Origin: Diatrype stigma
Taxonomy: Eukaryota; Ascomycota; Sordariomycetes; Xylariales; Diatrypaceae
Direction of reading: 5' to 3'
DNA: 64,000 nucleotides
Assembly: GCA_022225965.2 (NCBI GenBank)
Contig: JAKJXP020000107.1
Coordinates: 1 to 64,000, forward strand
Shown: positions 1 to 10,310 of the stretch, one piece after another
How the letters are laid out: each line of letters starts with the position of its first letter
How positions within the stretch are numbered: position 1 is the stretch's first letter
Position numbers and translations under genes: made by a program
Notes under the pieces: model-generated
The model's database searches: none
What the model saw: the letters and a program-made list of their open reading frames with translations, nothing else
What the model was told of the DNA's origin: nothing

Positions 1-1302
1 ACCTACAAATAAACGAATACCGAATAGCCAACTGTACATCACCACACACCACATGAAAGCAAACCTACACCCTACCAGTCCATGCAAATGTGCTGTCGAG
101 CTTGAGTATGGTGTATAAGGTACCTCATGTAGGTAATAGGCTCGATTACCTGCATTGAGGTAGGCAACCTCAGTAGCCTCAGTAGCTTACCTATTGTGAT
201 CTATGATCCCAAGCTTCAAGACCCGTCAGTTCGGGCTCCTTTTCCTGCCCGAGGATCTAATCCATGTATATGTATTGTAGATGTGTACTATGGTAGGTAG
301 GAGGGAAGATGACCAACACTAGAAATACGAACCAAACTCGGATGGTACCTAAAATATACCTTTGAACAATGCTTGCTATTTCGTACCTAGGCACGCAAGT
401 ACCATAAGTGGGTAAAATGCCGTTTTACAAAAGTCCTTTTGCACACAGTTCCTTCGCGCGCGCACAGAAGACACCGGGCTTGACAAAGGTTCCCTGCTTG
501 AAGGGCAGGAAGGGGCCTTTCCACTCATTAACTAGATGATAGTCTCGCTACCCCGCGGACCATAGCTAAACAAGTATCTCCATCCATGATTTGAGACAAG
601 GTAGGTAGTCTTTGGGGGCTCGAGTAAGTACCTACTTGAGAAGCTGCTGGCAGAACAGGGCAAACATCACACATTTAATGTAGATAGGTTCGTCGGCAGG
701 TAGATTTGTATGTAAAGTGAATTTTGGCTGGTGCGATTAAGATTCATGATCAGCTACATACGTAATACGTATATCGAAATATATGAAACCGGGAATATTC
801 GAGTCTTTTTATCTCCTAGGGAGGTACTTCAGAGTTTGGATATGTCAGCGTTCGAACCTGATGGTCTTGAAAGTTCAAGCCTCTCAAAGTAACGGACCTC
901 GAAACGGGAAGGCCTTTACTAGGTAGTGCTGCCCAGGTCCAGTCCACGCCCCGGGTGATGGGTTTCTGTCCAGACTGCCAGATGGGGCCAGTCGGGAGCA
1001 GTTGACAAAGGCTACTTACTACCACCACCTGCAAAGCTTGAACCCCTCAGCCCCTCTTCAAAAATCTGCAAAAAAATCTATCAGACTGTGTCTAACCTAT
1101 TGACTAGTGGCGGAGTGGCGGATTATGGAGCAGCTAAACTTAAAATTCGTTCACTAGGCCAAGTACTTTTTTACCCGGATTGGCAGAGATATCGACTTAT
1201 CGACTTATGATGCAAATGTCGACAAGCTTCGAAGCAAAAATCTAAACCTCCAAAATCATGTTCCCCAGGCTCAAACGCCATGCTACATGAAGAGCGGTAG
1301 CG
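1..1302. other. Intergenic region upstream of mip1
   Basis: No convincing coding region is visible; open frames here are short and lack family resemblance. The sequence holds many copies of GTAGGTA/CTACCTA-type motifs (for example around 120-200 and 600-640), which recur in most intergenic spaces of this window. The last few hundred bases should contain the mip1 promoter and leader, but I could not identify a TATA box or other specific site with confidence. Confidence 0.6.
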
Positions 1303-1445
1303 ATGATCAATCCGGCGAAGAGCCATATACGAAGCGCATCGACTGCCAGCTTCGTTCGTCTTGCCAGATCGAGAGCGCATCGGCAGCCGTCACTGTTGCT
1401 ATCACTGTCGCACTCGAGATGGCAAACCGCCGCGGCCACGGCAAT

Positions 1446-1478
<33 letters not shown>

Positions 1479-4400
1479 GCGGTCTACTAAGATAAACCAC
1501 ACGGGTCGTATAGACCGTACAGATCATACACCAGCAATCCCCTCGTCTCCTACGCCCCCGAGGTCCCTTGCAAGTTAGTCATAGTCCAAGTCCAACCCCA
1601 ATGTAACGAAATGAAGCGAATGCCATGTTGGACATATATATGAATAACATCTAAAATCGTGCTTGCTGCAGTCCCGTCCGATGCCCGATACAACGAGATT
1701 GATGTGCAACACATCAGCACCCATATCTTCGAACAAATCTTCCCAAACGGCGCAAAACCCCCGCCTAAGGAGCTTGTAGAGTTGTCTAAGGACCATCTCC
1801 GTCGCCATGACTTACTTGGCAAGAACACCGACCATAATGATCCAATTGCCTTCGACGTGCCCCCTCTCAAGGGCTCGACTAAGACGCTTGATGAACATTT
1901 TCATATCTTGGGCACCGACTGCGCCGAACCTTTCTTGGGCTATGCCAAGCGGTTCGCGAAGGCGAACATTCCCCAGCGGCCAAGAAAATGGGAGAAGCGC
2001 AGCGGTTGGACCAAATACAGCCCCCGTCCCGTAGATAAGCCAGCCGTGGCGAACGACGATCCCGCTTATATAGCTGAGGAAGTCGAGGCGCCCGATCCTG
2101 ATGACAAAATGCTCTGCTTCGATGTCGAGGTCATGTGGAAAGAAAGCCCCTTTGCCATCATGGCTTGCGCAGCTGGTCCAACCAACTGGTATGTCTGGTT
2201 GTCACCCTGGTTGTTGGGGGAATCTGAGACAAACAACCATCTTGTTCCACTCGGCGATCCAACACGGGAGCGGATAATCGTGGGACATAACATTGGTTAC
2301 GATCGCGGGCGTATTCTTGAGGAATATGACTTGAAGCAATCGAGGAATGCCTTCATTGATACTATGTCCTTACACGTGGCTGTCAATGGCATGTGCTCAC
2401 AGCAGCGACCGACTTGGATGAAGCACAAGAAGAATCGGGAGATGAGGGCCAAGATTGCGAAGGAGTCCACAAGTATCGAACTGGCCAATCTTCTCGACAG
2501 CTGCAGTCTCCGGGAAGAAGAAGAGGAGCTATGGATTGAGCGCAGCGCCGTCAACTCTCTCCGTGACGTTGCTAAGTTTCACCTGGACGTTACCATCGAC
2601 AAAGCCGTCCGAAATGATTTCGGGGAACTAAAGCGTGACGAGATCGTCGCAAAGCTAGACGAACTCCTTGATTATTGTGCTGCTGATGTCGCCGTCACCC
2701 ATCGTGTGTATCAGAAAGTCTTCCCAAATTTTCTCGAAGTTTGTCCCCATCCGGTCAGCTTTGCTGCTTTGCGCCACCTCTCTTCTGTCATATTACCGGT
2801 GGACAAATCCTGGGACGCGTACATCGCAAACGCTGAGGCTACGTACCTAAGGCTCTCAGATGCAGTAAAGGAACGGTTAGTAGGGCTCGCGGAGAAAGCG
2901 ATAGAGATCAAGGATGACCCAGAGAAATGGGGCAATGATCCCTGGTTGAAACAACTCGATTGGTCTGGTCAAGAGATCAGGATGGCGAAGGGGAAGAAAA
3001 AGGGCGACCCTCCTCGACCTGCTTTACGGCAAAAGCTGCCAGGTATGCCTCGGTGGTATAAAGACTTGTTTCACAAGGTCAAACCCGACGTCAAGGCTAA
3101 GAAAGACGAGGCCAAACCCGACAACGAGACCAAACCCGACGTCGAGGCCAGAGATAACGAGATTAAACTCGACGAAGTGAAAAGCGACGACAAGGCCACA
3201 CCCGACGACAATGTTAAACCCGGCGTCAAAGCTAAAAAATCCAACGCAAAAAAAGCCAAGGCTAAACCTGACAACGAGGCCAAACTAGATGACGAGGCCA
3301 AACCAGATAGCAAGATCAAGCCCGACGACAAGGTCAAGCCCGAAGACGAGTGGGAAATCAACCTCACGGTCAGGACTCGGACTGCTGTTCTGCTGCTTCG
3401 GCTCTCTTGGGACGGTTACCCATTGTGCTGGTCTGACAAATATGGCTGGACCTTCAAGGTGCCACTGTCGGACATGTCAAAGTATGCTGAAACCCAGCTA
3501 GTTAGATGCGACTTCTCCGATGAGCCTATCGAAGCGTTGAGGGATGACCACCATAATGTTTTCTTCAAACTTCCTCATAAAGATGGCCTCGAAACTAGAT
3601 GTACAAACCCACTCGCAAAAGGCTACCTTGCGTATTTCGACAAAGGAACTTTGTCATCTGAGTACGCGTACGCCAAGGAGGCACTTGATATGAATGCTTC
3701 TTGCTCGTACTGGATCAGCGCCCGCGACAGGATCACGCATCAGATGGTTGTGTATGAGGACAATGAGTCAATATTAAAGGCAAGGAGACGGAACGGCGGA
3801 GATCAGCATGCCGAAAACCAGCGCGAAGACCAACATGTCCAGGGCTTTATCTTGCCACAGGTCATTCCCATGGGCACTATTACAAGGAGAGCAGTAGAGA
3901 ACACTTGGCTAACAGCAAGTAATGCCAAGAAAAACAGAGTTGGGTCGGAACTGAAAGCTATGGTCAAGGCGCCGCCAGGTCATTGCTTCGTCGGTGCTGA
4001 TGTGGATTCAGAAGAGCTCTGGATTGCGAGCGTTGTGGGAGACGCCACTTTCAAGCTTCACGGCGGTAATGCCATTGGCTTCATGACGCTAGAAGGCACC
4101 AAAGCAGCTGGCACGGACCTGCATTCGCGCACAGCGGGTATCCTCGGTATTACGCGGAATGACGCCAAAGTGTTCAATTATGGTCGAATCTACGGAGCTG
4201 GATTGAAGTTTGCTGCCACTCTCCTGCGGCAGTTCAACCCAGGGTTGCCCGAGCAGGAAACCCTCGAGACCGCTGGTAAGCTATATGCTACTACCAAAGG
4301 CACCAAGACAAATAGAAGGGTCCTACATAAGCGACCATTCTGGAGAGGTGGTACCGAGTCGTTCGTGTTCAATAAGCTTGAGGAATTCGCGGAACAAGAA

Positions 4401-5279
4401 CGCCCACGCACCCCGGTTCTTGGTGCTAGCATCACCGAGGCATTAATGAAACGGTACATAGGCAAAGGCGGATATCTAACCTCCCGCATCAACTGGGCCA
4501 TTCAGTCTTCAGGGGTAGATTATCTCCACCTGCTTGTTGTTTCTATGGATTATCTAATCCGGCGGTTCAATATCAACGCTCGTCTTGCTATCACTGTACA
4601 TGACGAAATCCGCTACCTAGTTAAGGAGGAAGACAAATACCGGGCTGCGATGGCGCTTCAAATATCCAATCTATGGACAAGAGCCATGTTTGCCGAACAA
4701 GTGGGGATTCCTGACTTGCCACAGTCCTGTGCTTACTTCTCTGCCGTTGACATCGACCACGTCCTTCGCAAGGAAGTTGATATGGATTGTGTGACGCCGA
4801 GCCATTCGACCCCGATTCCGCCTGGTGAGAGCATTGATATCGTCGGGCTACTAGAGAAAGGAGACGAGGCATTCCTTGATCCATCAATAGTCCCATTTCA
4901 ATACGCTCCTAAAGTAGAGGGTGTTCCATATACGCCACGAACCCCCATCATGGAGAAGCTGGATGCTCAGCAGGACCCAACAGATCTAAGCTTCCTAAAG
5001 GCGCAGATCACCAACGATGAACAGGAACTGCGGGATATCCTGAAAGATCAGAAGAAGAAATTCAACGGCGAATCAAGCCAGGGTTCCGTGAGGAAGCCGA
5101 GGGAGAAGAGGATTCGTCCATACAGTTCCCAGGCCGAGCTCATTCCACACATGTACGAACCATTCGAGTCCGCGAAGTTCACGAAACGGAACTATGATGA
5201 CAAACCGTGGGTTTTTGAGGCCATGCCGCCGGCATCATCATCCCCTCGTAACTACAGGGGCTCCGGAGCAGAATACTAA
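1303..5279 (+). CDS. mip1: Mitochondrial DNA polymerase gamma catalytic subunit (Mip1)
   Basis: Replicates and proofreads mitochondrial DNA in the matrix. Two exons are predicted: 1303-1573 and 1672-5279. The 98-nt intron has donor GTTAGT and acceptor CTGCAG, giving about 1292 residues. Exon 1 encodes an Arg/Ser/Ala-rich, acid-poor leader typical of a mitochondrial presequence. The 3'-to-5' exonuclease motifs are visible: Exo I (FDVEV, about residue 240), Exo II (GHNIGYDR, about 293) and Exo III (YCAADVAVTH, about 424). Family A polymerase motifs follow: A (DVDSEELWIAS, about 866), B (NDAKVFNYGRIYGAG, about 920) and C (HDEIRYL, about 1067). Between the exonuclease and polymerase parts lies a Lys/Asp/Pro-rich repeat insertion (about 560-651) that looks lineage-specific. 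A long tail follows motif C, as is usual in filamentous fungi. The family assignment is secure; the exon 1 join rests on phase and splice signals only, and no ATG opens the long frame by itself. Confidence 0.93.
1438..1477 (+). repeat. GGCAAC hexanucleotide repeat in mip1 exon 1
   Basis: About six near-perfect tandem copies of GGCAAC lie inside the predicted presequence of mip1. In the chosen frame they encode alternating Ala-Thr. Because the unit is six bases, copy-number changes keep the frame. Confidence 0.85.
3078..3350 (+). repeat. Degenerate KPD-type repeat inside mip1
   Basis: Roughly 11-13-codon imperfect repeats built on Lys-Pro-Asp followed by Asp/Glu-Lys-Ala-type residues. The stretch is in frame and lies between the proofreading and polymerase modules of Mip1. 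It is strongly charged and predicted disordered by composition. Confidence 0.8.
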
Positions 5280-6303
5280 CCCTTTCACAGCGCTGCTTGA
5301 CGCAGCTGTTCCTTGTTTCCTCTTGTATATTGTCATCACATGTGTAAAACACCTTTATCTATATGGAGTAATGTTTCGGTTATGATTCAATGCGTAGCAT
5401 GACGGAGCGGCAAAAAGGCTGGGGGGGCTACAGTTGTCTGATATCCAGGAAGATAAAATGGCGTTCTGTTCTGTACGTTATTCGATCACTGCACACAACG
5501 GAAAATCGGAGTCAGTGGTAACAAGTCCATTATTATCATTACTAATGTCGTTTGCTGCATCATAATGCCTCGACTGTGAAAACCTGATGATCCTCAAAAC
5601 AAGGTGAAACGTGAAACCATGCGGCGATCAAAGCCGCAGACACAGACACAGACGTATTAACTCCTTCGGGTATCAACCATAAAACCGTATCAAAAGCCGC
5701 AAAAACAAGAAACCCTCACAAATTCCTTAATGACCTTTCCCTTTTTACTCATACATTGTCGTCGTCGTTTCCCTCGGGGTATCATGCCGCGTAACCTCAT
5801 GACATGGCCTCGGCCCCTTCTCTGCGTATTCCATGACGTCGTTTTATAAGGGGTTCGCGAACGTCTTTTTTTTTTTTTTTTTTTTTTTTTTTTGAAATTC
5901 CGTCAGTTGCTCGTCGTTGCCTTAATCATGATCATCATCGTCGTGACCAACGGCGGACATATCGTACCGTTTTGAGCGTATCATATGAAAAGACCATCGT
6001 AAAACGTAAGGACTGCTGGCTAGCGGAGTGTCTTTCCATAGGTATCCGAAGAAGACAGAGTGAGCGATTGCTTGCCTGAAAACCTTCATTCCTTATTCAT
6101 CCTTCCCTTGATCATTATCATCATCGTCGTGACCAACGGCAGACGTATCATATCGTATCGTATCGTGTCTTGCCGTGTCGTGTCGTGTCGGGCGTGCCAT
6201 ATAAAAAGGCAAAGAAATCGTAAAACGTAAGAACTGGCTGCCCGGCGGAATAGAGTATATATTCATTGGTAGGCATCCGAAGAAGACAAGAGAGACGAGC
6301 CGA
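5280..6303. other. Intergenic region between mip1 and the repeat-protein gene
   Basis: The two genes are convergent here, so this space holds both 3' ends. It contains a run of 28 T (5866-5893), TATCG/TGTCG pentamer repeats (about 6146-6192), and an imperfect direct duplication (about 5931-6075 and 6110-6306). No gene is supported. Confidence 0.6.
5866..5893 (+). repeat. Poly-T tract (28 T)
   Basis: Uninterrupted run of 28 thymines in the space between two convergent genes. It could be a simple-sequence tract or the remnant of a retroposed poly(A) tail read from the minus strand; no element body is recognisable beside it. Confidence 0.9.
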
Positions 6304-6306
6304 TCA
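5931..6306. repeat. Imperfect direct duplication, two copies of about 150-190 bp
   Basis: Copy A (about 5931-6075) and copy B (about 6110-6306) share three blocks in the same order. These are an ATCATCGTCGTGACCAACGGC block, an AAACGTAAG-ACTG block, and an ATCCGAAGAAGACA block. Copy B differs by an expansion of TATCG/TGTCG pentamers. Copy B runs up to the stop codon of the minus-strand repeat-protein gene, so the duplication may have copied its 3' flank. Confidence 0.75.
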
Positions 6307-9211
6307 TTTGCCACCACTACCACCATCAGAGAACTGTCGCACGCGCTCACTAACGACGCTTCTCGACGACGGCGACGACGACGCACCACCGCGGCCGCCA
6401 CGGCGCGAAGAAGAAGGAGAAGAGGGACCGGCACGCGCAGCCGCTGGGATAGGAGGCAGCGGGGTCGTAGGCGGGGGACCAGAGCTAGGTGGCACCGGGA
6501 ACTGGCTAATCAACTCCGACAAGTCCGACGAGGCGGTCGAGGCAGTCGAGGAGGTCGGGGCGGTCGGAGCGGTCGGAGCGGTCGGGGCGGTCGGGGCGGT
6601 CGGGGCGGTCGGGGCGGTCGGGGCGGTCGGGGCGGTCGGGGCGGTCGGGGCGGTCGGGGCGGTCGGGGCGGTCGGGGCGGTCGGGGCGGTCGGGGTGGTC
6701 CGGGTAGTCGGGATCGGGGGCAGAGGCCGGTCTGGAGGCGGGCCCGGGCTAGGAGGTAGCGTTCGAAGGAACCATTCTGGTACCAAAACACGCGGAAAGG
6801 GCCCGGCCGGGACTGGGACCGGGAGCGGACCAGGAGAAGATGGGGCGACGCGACCCGATGGGGTCGTAGAAAGCGGCCGGGCAGGGGCTCGGCCAGAGGA
6901 TGGCGGGACCCTACCGGCCGGACGCGATCCTCGCGTCCGGCGCGCCGGGTCCAAGCCCGTGGCCCAGCTCGGGGTCGAGGCCGTGACCGTGGCCGTGCCC
7001 TCGACCGGGTGCCAACCGGGAGGAGGCGGGAAGACGCAACCCGATGGGATCGTTGGGAGCGGACGGGAAGGGCCCGGGCCAGACGGAGGCGGGAATCTAC
7101 CGGCTGGGAACGATCGTGGCGAGCGGCGGGTACGGGTCGGGGTCCTCGTCGTGGTCGTCGTCGAGGTCGCGGCCGGGGGCGGACCGGAGCGGGGGCCGGG
7201 ACGAGACCGAGTCGAAGCGCGACCGCTACTGTTACCTCTGCCGCTGCCGCTGCCGCTGGCGCTGGTGCTAGGGGCGGAGCTGGCGGGGGTGGTTCTGGCG
7301 GCCTGCGCAACTTCAGAAGCGGCGATGCGCGCCTCGATACTGTCAACAGCCTGCCGTGTCCGGCCCGCTTCCACAAGGACGGGGCGCACGGCGCTGTGCG
7401 AAGGGTCCTCAGACGCCCCGCCCTTGGAGTCGCGCTTCGTGGCGCTGGGGTGGCGGGCTGAGGTCGAGGCCGGGGTCGTGGCCGGGACCGGTGTCTTCTT
7501 TGGAGTCTTCTCTGCGATCTTCTCTAGGGTCTTCTCCGGGGCTTTCTCCGGGGCTTTCTGCGGGGTCTTCTTCGGGGTCTTCTCAACGGCTTTCTCCAGG
7601 GTCTTCTCAACGGCCTTCTCCGGGGTCTTCTCAACGGCCTTCTCCGGGGTCTTCTCTAGGGTCTTCTCCGGGGCTTTGTCTGGGATCTTCTCCGGGACCT
7701 CGTCCGGGGCCTTCTCAGCGGCTGTCTCAGCGGCCTTCTCCGGGGTCTTCTCAACGGCCTTCTCTAGGGTTTTCTCGGGGGCTTGCTCGGGGGTTTTATC
7801 CGGGGCTTTCTCCGGGGCTTTCTCCGGGATCTTCTCCGGGGCCTTCTCAGCCGCTTTCCCAGCGGCCTTCTCGGGGGCCTTTTCAGCGGCCTTCTCCAGG
7901 GTCTTCTCGACAGAGTGCTCGGCGGCGTCCTGGGTGGTTTGCTCGACGACCTGCTCAGTGGTCTGTCCGGTGGCCTGTTCGGTAGCACTCTGGACGGTCT
8001 CCTCGGTGGTCAGCTCAGCTTTCGATTCAGCGGTCAGGGCTACCTCGGGGAGACCCTTAGCGGAAGCCGGAGCCGAAGCGAGGGGCGCAGTAGGAACCAA
8101 GGCTGGAGCTGAAGCCGGAGCGTCGTTGTCATCGTTGCCGCCTGTTTTAGTCTTTCCGTCTTTCTCATTCTGGTCAATCTCATCATCCTCGACCCTGTAC
8201 TCTTCTTTGCCCTGATTCTTTTCTCGGGCTTCCGCCTCGTCACGCTCTAGAGAGAAGTAGAGTGTGTTAGTAATTTCCACTCGTCTATTTTCGTTATTAT
8301 GCAGATAGGTAGAGAGGGCAACGAAACACAGGGATAGACACAAAAGGTGAGTTTGACATGATATGAGATGAGTTGTAAAAGAAGCTCGAGTCATAATACT
8401 CATCCCATCTCATCAGCTGGCTTGACAATTCTTATGGGAACGCGGGGCAGGTCTTTCTTGGAAACCCCATAATGAGAATAACAATCATCGGGGTTTTGAG
8501 AAGGGAACTGTTCATTGTAAAGAGTAGGTATCCCATCCTCTTCCGTAGGAAACTTATCGCAGGCTCGTTCTTTACCTTGCAACTCGATGTAGGCTCTGTC
8601 GAGGGCCGCGGCGGCCCGCATCTCGCCCTCTTGGATGAGATAATATAGTTCTAGGTCGCTTTGTCGTCGTTTCGGTGGGCCAACATCTTTCGGGGGCGGC
8701 TGTGCTGCGGCGCCATCTGTAGTTGAGTTGGCCAATTCAAAGGCACAAGTCAGCTAAGTTGTGCTTGGTAGATGAGAAACGAGATATGTGAGAAAGGGAG
8801 GTGAGAAAGAGAGGTGAGAAAGAGAGGTGAGAAAAGAGGTGAGAAAGAGAGGTGAGAAAGAGAGTGTGTGACGAGGCTTTCAACCAGACGCCTTGGTTCT
8901 GTCTCTAAAGACCGATGGTCTGCAGTGCTGACCTTCTGCCCAAAAGAAACCCGAAATTCGGTTGTCTCTTTTGGATAGACAGTAGTGAGGTTGTATATAT
9001 AATGGATATCGGTTGACTGACCTTTAGGGCTACCATCAGCTCTTGTGTTGCCTGCGTTGACCCCCGCGGCATTCTCCAAGTCTGTAGCATTTTTCTCGTC
9101 CTTTGAACGTTTGCGGCGTCTAGTCCAGTAGTGAACGGTTGCCCAATATAACAGGTTTGTGGCCAGAGACGCCACAAGTGACACCAACACAACAAGCTCG
9201 GCCTCCTTCAT
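6304..9211 (-). CDS. Unrecognised single-pass membrane protein with long repeat tail
   Basis: I do not recognise this family. The predicted exons are 9022-9211, 8576-8716 and 6304-8246, giving about 757 residues. Intron 1 has donor GTCAGT and acceptor TACAG. Intron 2 has donor GTAAAG, a TACTAAC branch site and acceptor CTCTAG. The phases agree at both joins. The N-terminus has a hydrophobic segment (about residues 5-28) followed by an Arg/Lys cluster, as in a membrane anchor with a basic cytosolic flank. The tail is first an EKxPEKA-type repeat (about 219-365), then a Ser/Pro/Arg-rich region, then a PTA tripeptide repeat (about 625-677). If intron 2 is not removed, translation stops at TGA 8400-8402 and gives a 168-residue form with a well-formed-looking C-terminus. 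Other long frames over 6266-8215 on both strands are by-products of the repeats. The true start may lie further upstream. Confidence 0.5.
6552..6701 (-). repeat. GGGGCGGTC nonamer tandem array
   Basis: About 16 nearly identical 9-bp units. On the minus strand they encode Pro-Thr-Ala repeated, near the C-terminus of the repeat protein. The low variation between units suggests recent expansion. Confidence 0.9.
7491..7920 (-). repeat. EKxPEKA-encoding 12/24-bp repeat array
   Basis: Units such as CTTCTCCGGGGTCTTCTC alternate with variants. Read on the minus strand they give Glu-Lys-(Thr/Ala)-Pro-Glu-Lys-Ala repeats. The heptad-like alternation of charged and small residues suggests an extended or weakly helical spacer. 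Confidence 0.85.
8798..8866 (-). repeat. GTGAGAAAGAGAG tandem repeat within intron 1
   Basis: About five 12-14-bp units lie in the predicted first intron of the repeat-protein gene. On the transcribed (minus) strand they form a pyrimidine-rich CTCTCTTTCTCAC tract. Confidence 0.8.
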
Positions 9212-9354
9212 CTTGAAAGGACTGGATGAATGTGCTTCAAGATGCCTAAGTAATACGTCAGTGACTTCGTGAGAAGAAATAAAAGCCTGAAGGGGTATAA
9301 GGGAGACACACAGCTAAGACACACGTCAACGTACAAAGACACAAGGCGGGAGCT

Positions 9355-10310
9355 CCTGGTGACGTACTATTGTAAAGCTGCTGTGTCCAGAGCCGTCAAG
9401 GTTCGCGAGGGTGAATGAGGGTAGAAACAACAGAAGCCGCACGGCAGGCCTAATGCGAGGGTCAACCAAACAAGAAGACGTACAAAGGTACAAGGCTGAT
9501 AATGATTACGTACTGTCTTGCGTGGAGTGTTGCAGCTCTGTCCTGCGCCGGCAAGGTTCGAGATGGCGAACAGAAGGGTAGATATCACCAACAAGGCACG
9601 CCAGATCTGGTCTTAGAGAAACCAAGATAAGTAAACGTACAAAGGCATGGGGCTGAGTATGGTAACGTACTGTTGAGAAGCTGTCGTGGGATATTGCAGC
9701 GTGGTGTCAAGGTCTGTGATAGAAGAGAGGGCGGGCGGGTGTGAACGGAAAAGTGAGAGTCCCGGGAAGGCACATACGCCAGATCTGATGTCAAGGTTAA
9801 CGGAGTAAGCGGAGTAATAAAGGTACCACTTGTAGGAGGGTTGGTAAGTTGCTGTACAAACCTCTCGTGAAGCCCTGTAGCGTGCTGGCAAGGTTTCTGA
9901 CGAGAGAGAGATTGGGTGGGCGTAAAGAGAAGAGTAGGAATCACGGAGAAGGCACACACGCCAGGTCTGATCTTGAGGTTAGCAGGATACACAGAATAGA
10001 AAACGTGCTACACGTAGGCAGATCATGGTAACGTACTGTTTGGAGCCTTGGGGTGTTGTAGCGCAGCGGCAAGTTTGTGGTGAAGAAAGAGTGTAGGCGT
10101 AAAGGGAAAAACAGGAATCACGGAGAAGGCACATACGCCAGGTCTGATCTTGGGGTAAACAAGACAAGCAAACGTACATAGGTACAAGGCGTGTCGTGTA
10201 ATGCTGTTTTGATCCTATGGTCAAGTGACGCAGTGTCTCCCAGCGCCGGCAAGGTTCGCGATGGTGCGTGTCTCCCAAGGAACACCAATCACGGCAATGG
10301 CATATAAGCG
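9355..10310 (-). repeat. Tandem array of about 180-bp exon-intron-like units
   Basis: Five to six degenerate copies lie in a row. The conserved anchor CCAGRTCTG (plus strand) starts near 9601, 9779, 9961 and 10139, with a diverged copy near 9445, so the unit length is about 156-182 bp. Read on the minus strand, each unit contains a pyrimidine-rich stretch with an AACCTTGCC-like core and then a GTACGT donor-like site (plus-strand ACGTAC at 9362, 9508, 9665 and 10031). After about 70 bases come a branch-like TGCTAAC or GTTAACC and a CAG acceptor, immediately followed by the next copy of RYCTGGCG. Candidate exons are about 80-110 nt. No single frame stays open through all copies. The array lies immediately upstream of, and on the same strand as, the membrane repeat-protein gene, so it may be its leader or degenerate upstream exons. 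Confidence 0.65.

Noticed and set aside
5866..5893. Poly-T tract as the end of a retrotransposed element
   Set aside because: No element body, target-site duplication or reverse-transcriptase fragment is visible next to it.
6266..8215. 649-codon plus-strand open frame rich in Gly-Ala-Val and Phe-Ser-Gly
   Set aside because: It is the complement of tandem repeats whose unit is a multiple of three. The opposite strand gives a more plausible protein and has matching splice signals.
8400..8402. Stop-codon readthrough linking the short and long forms of the repeat protein
   Set aside because: The sequence after TGA does not match the known CTA readthrough context, and the frame after splicing would run out quickly. 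The GTAAAG donor explains the join better.
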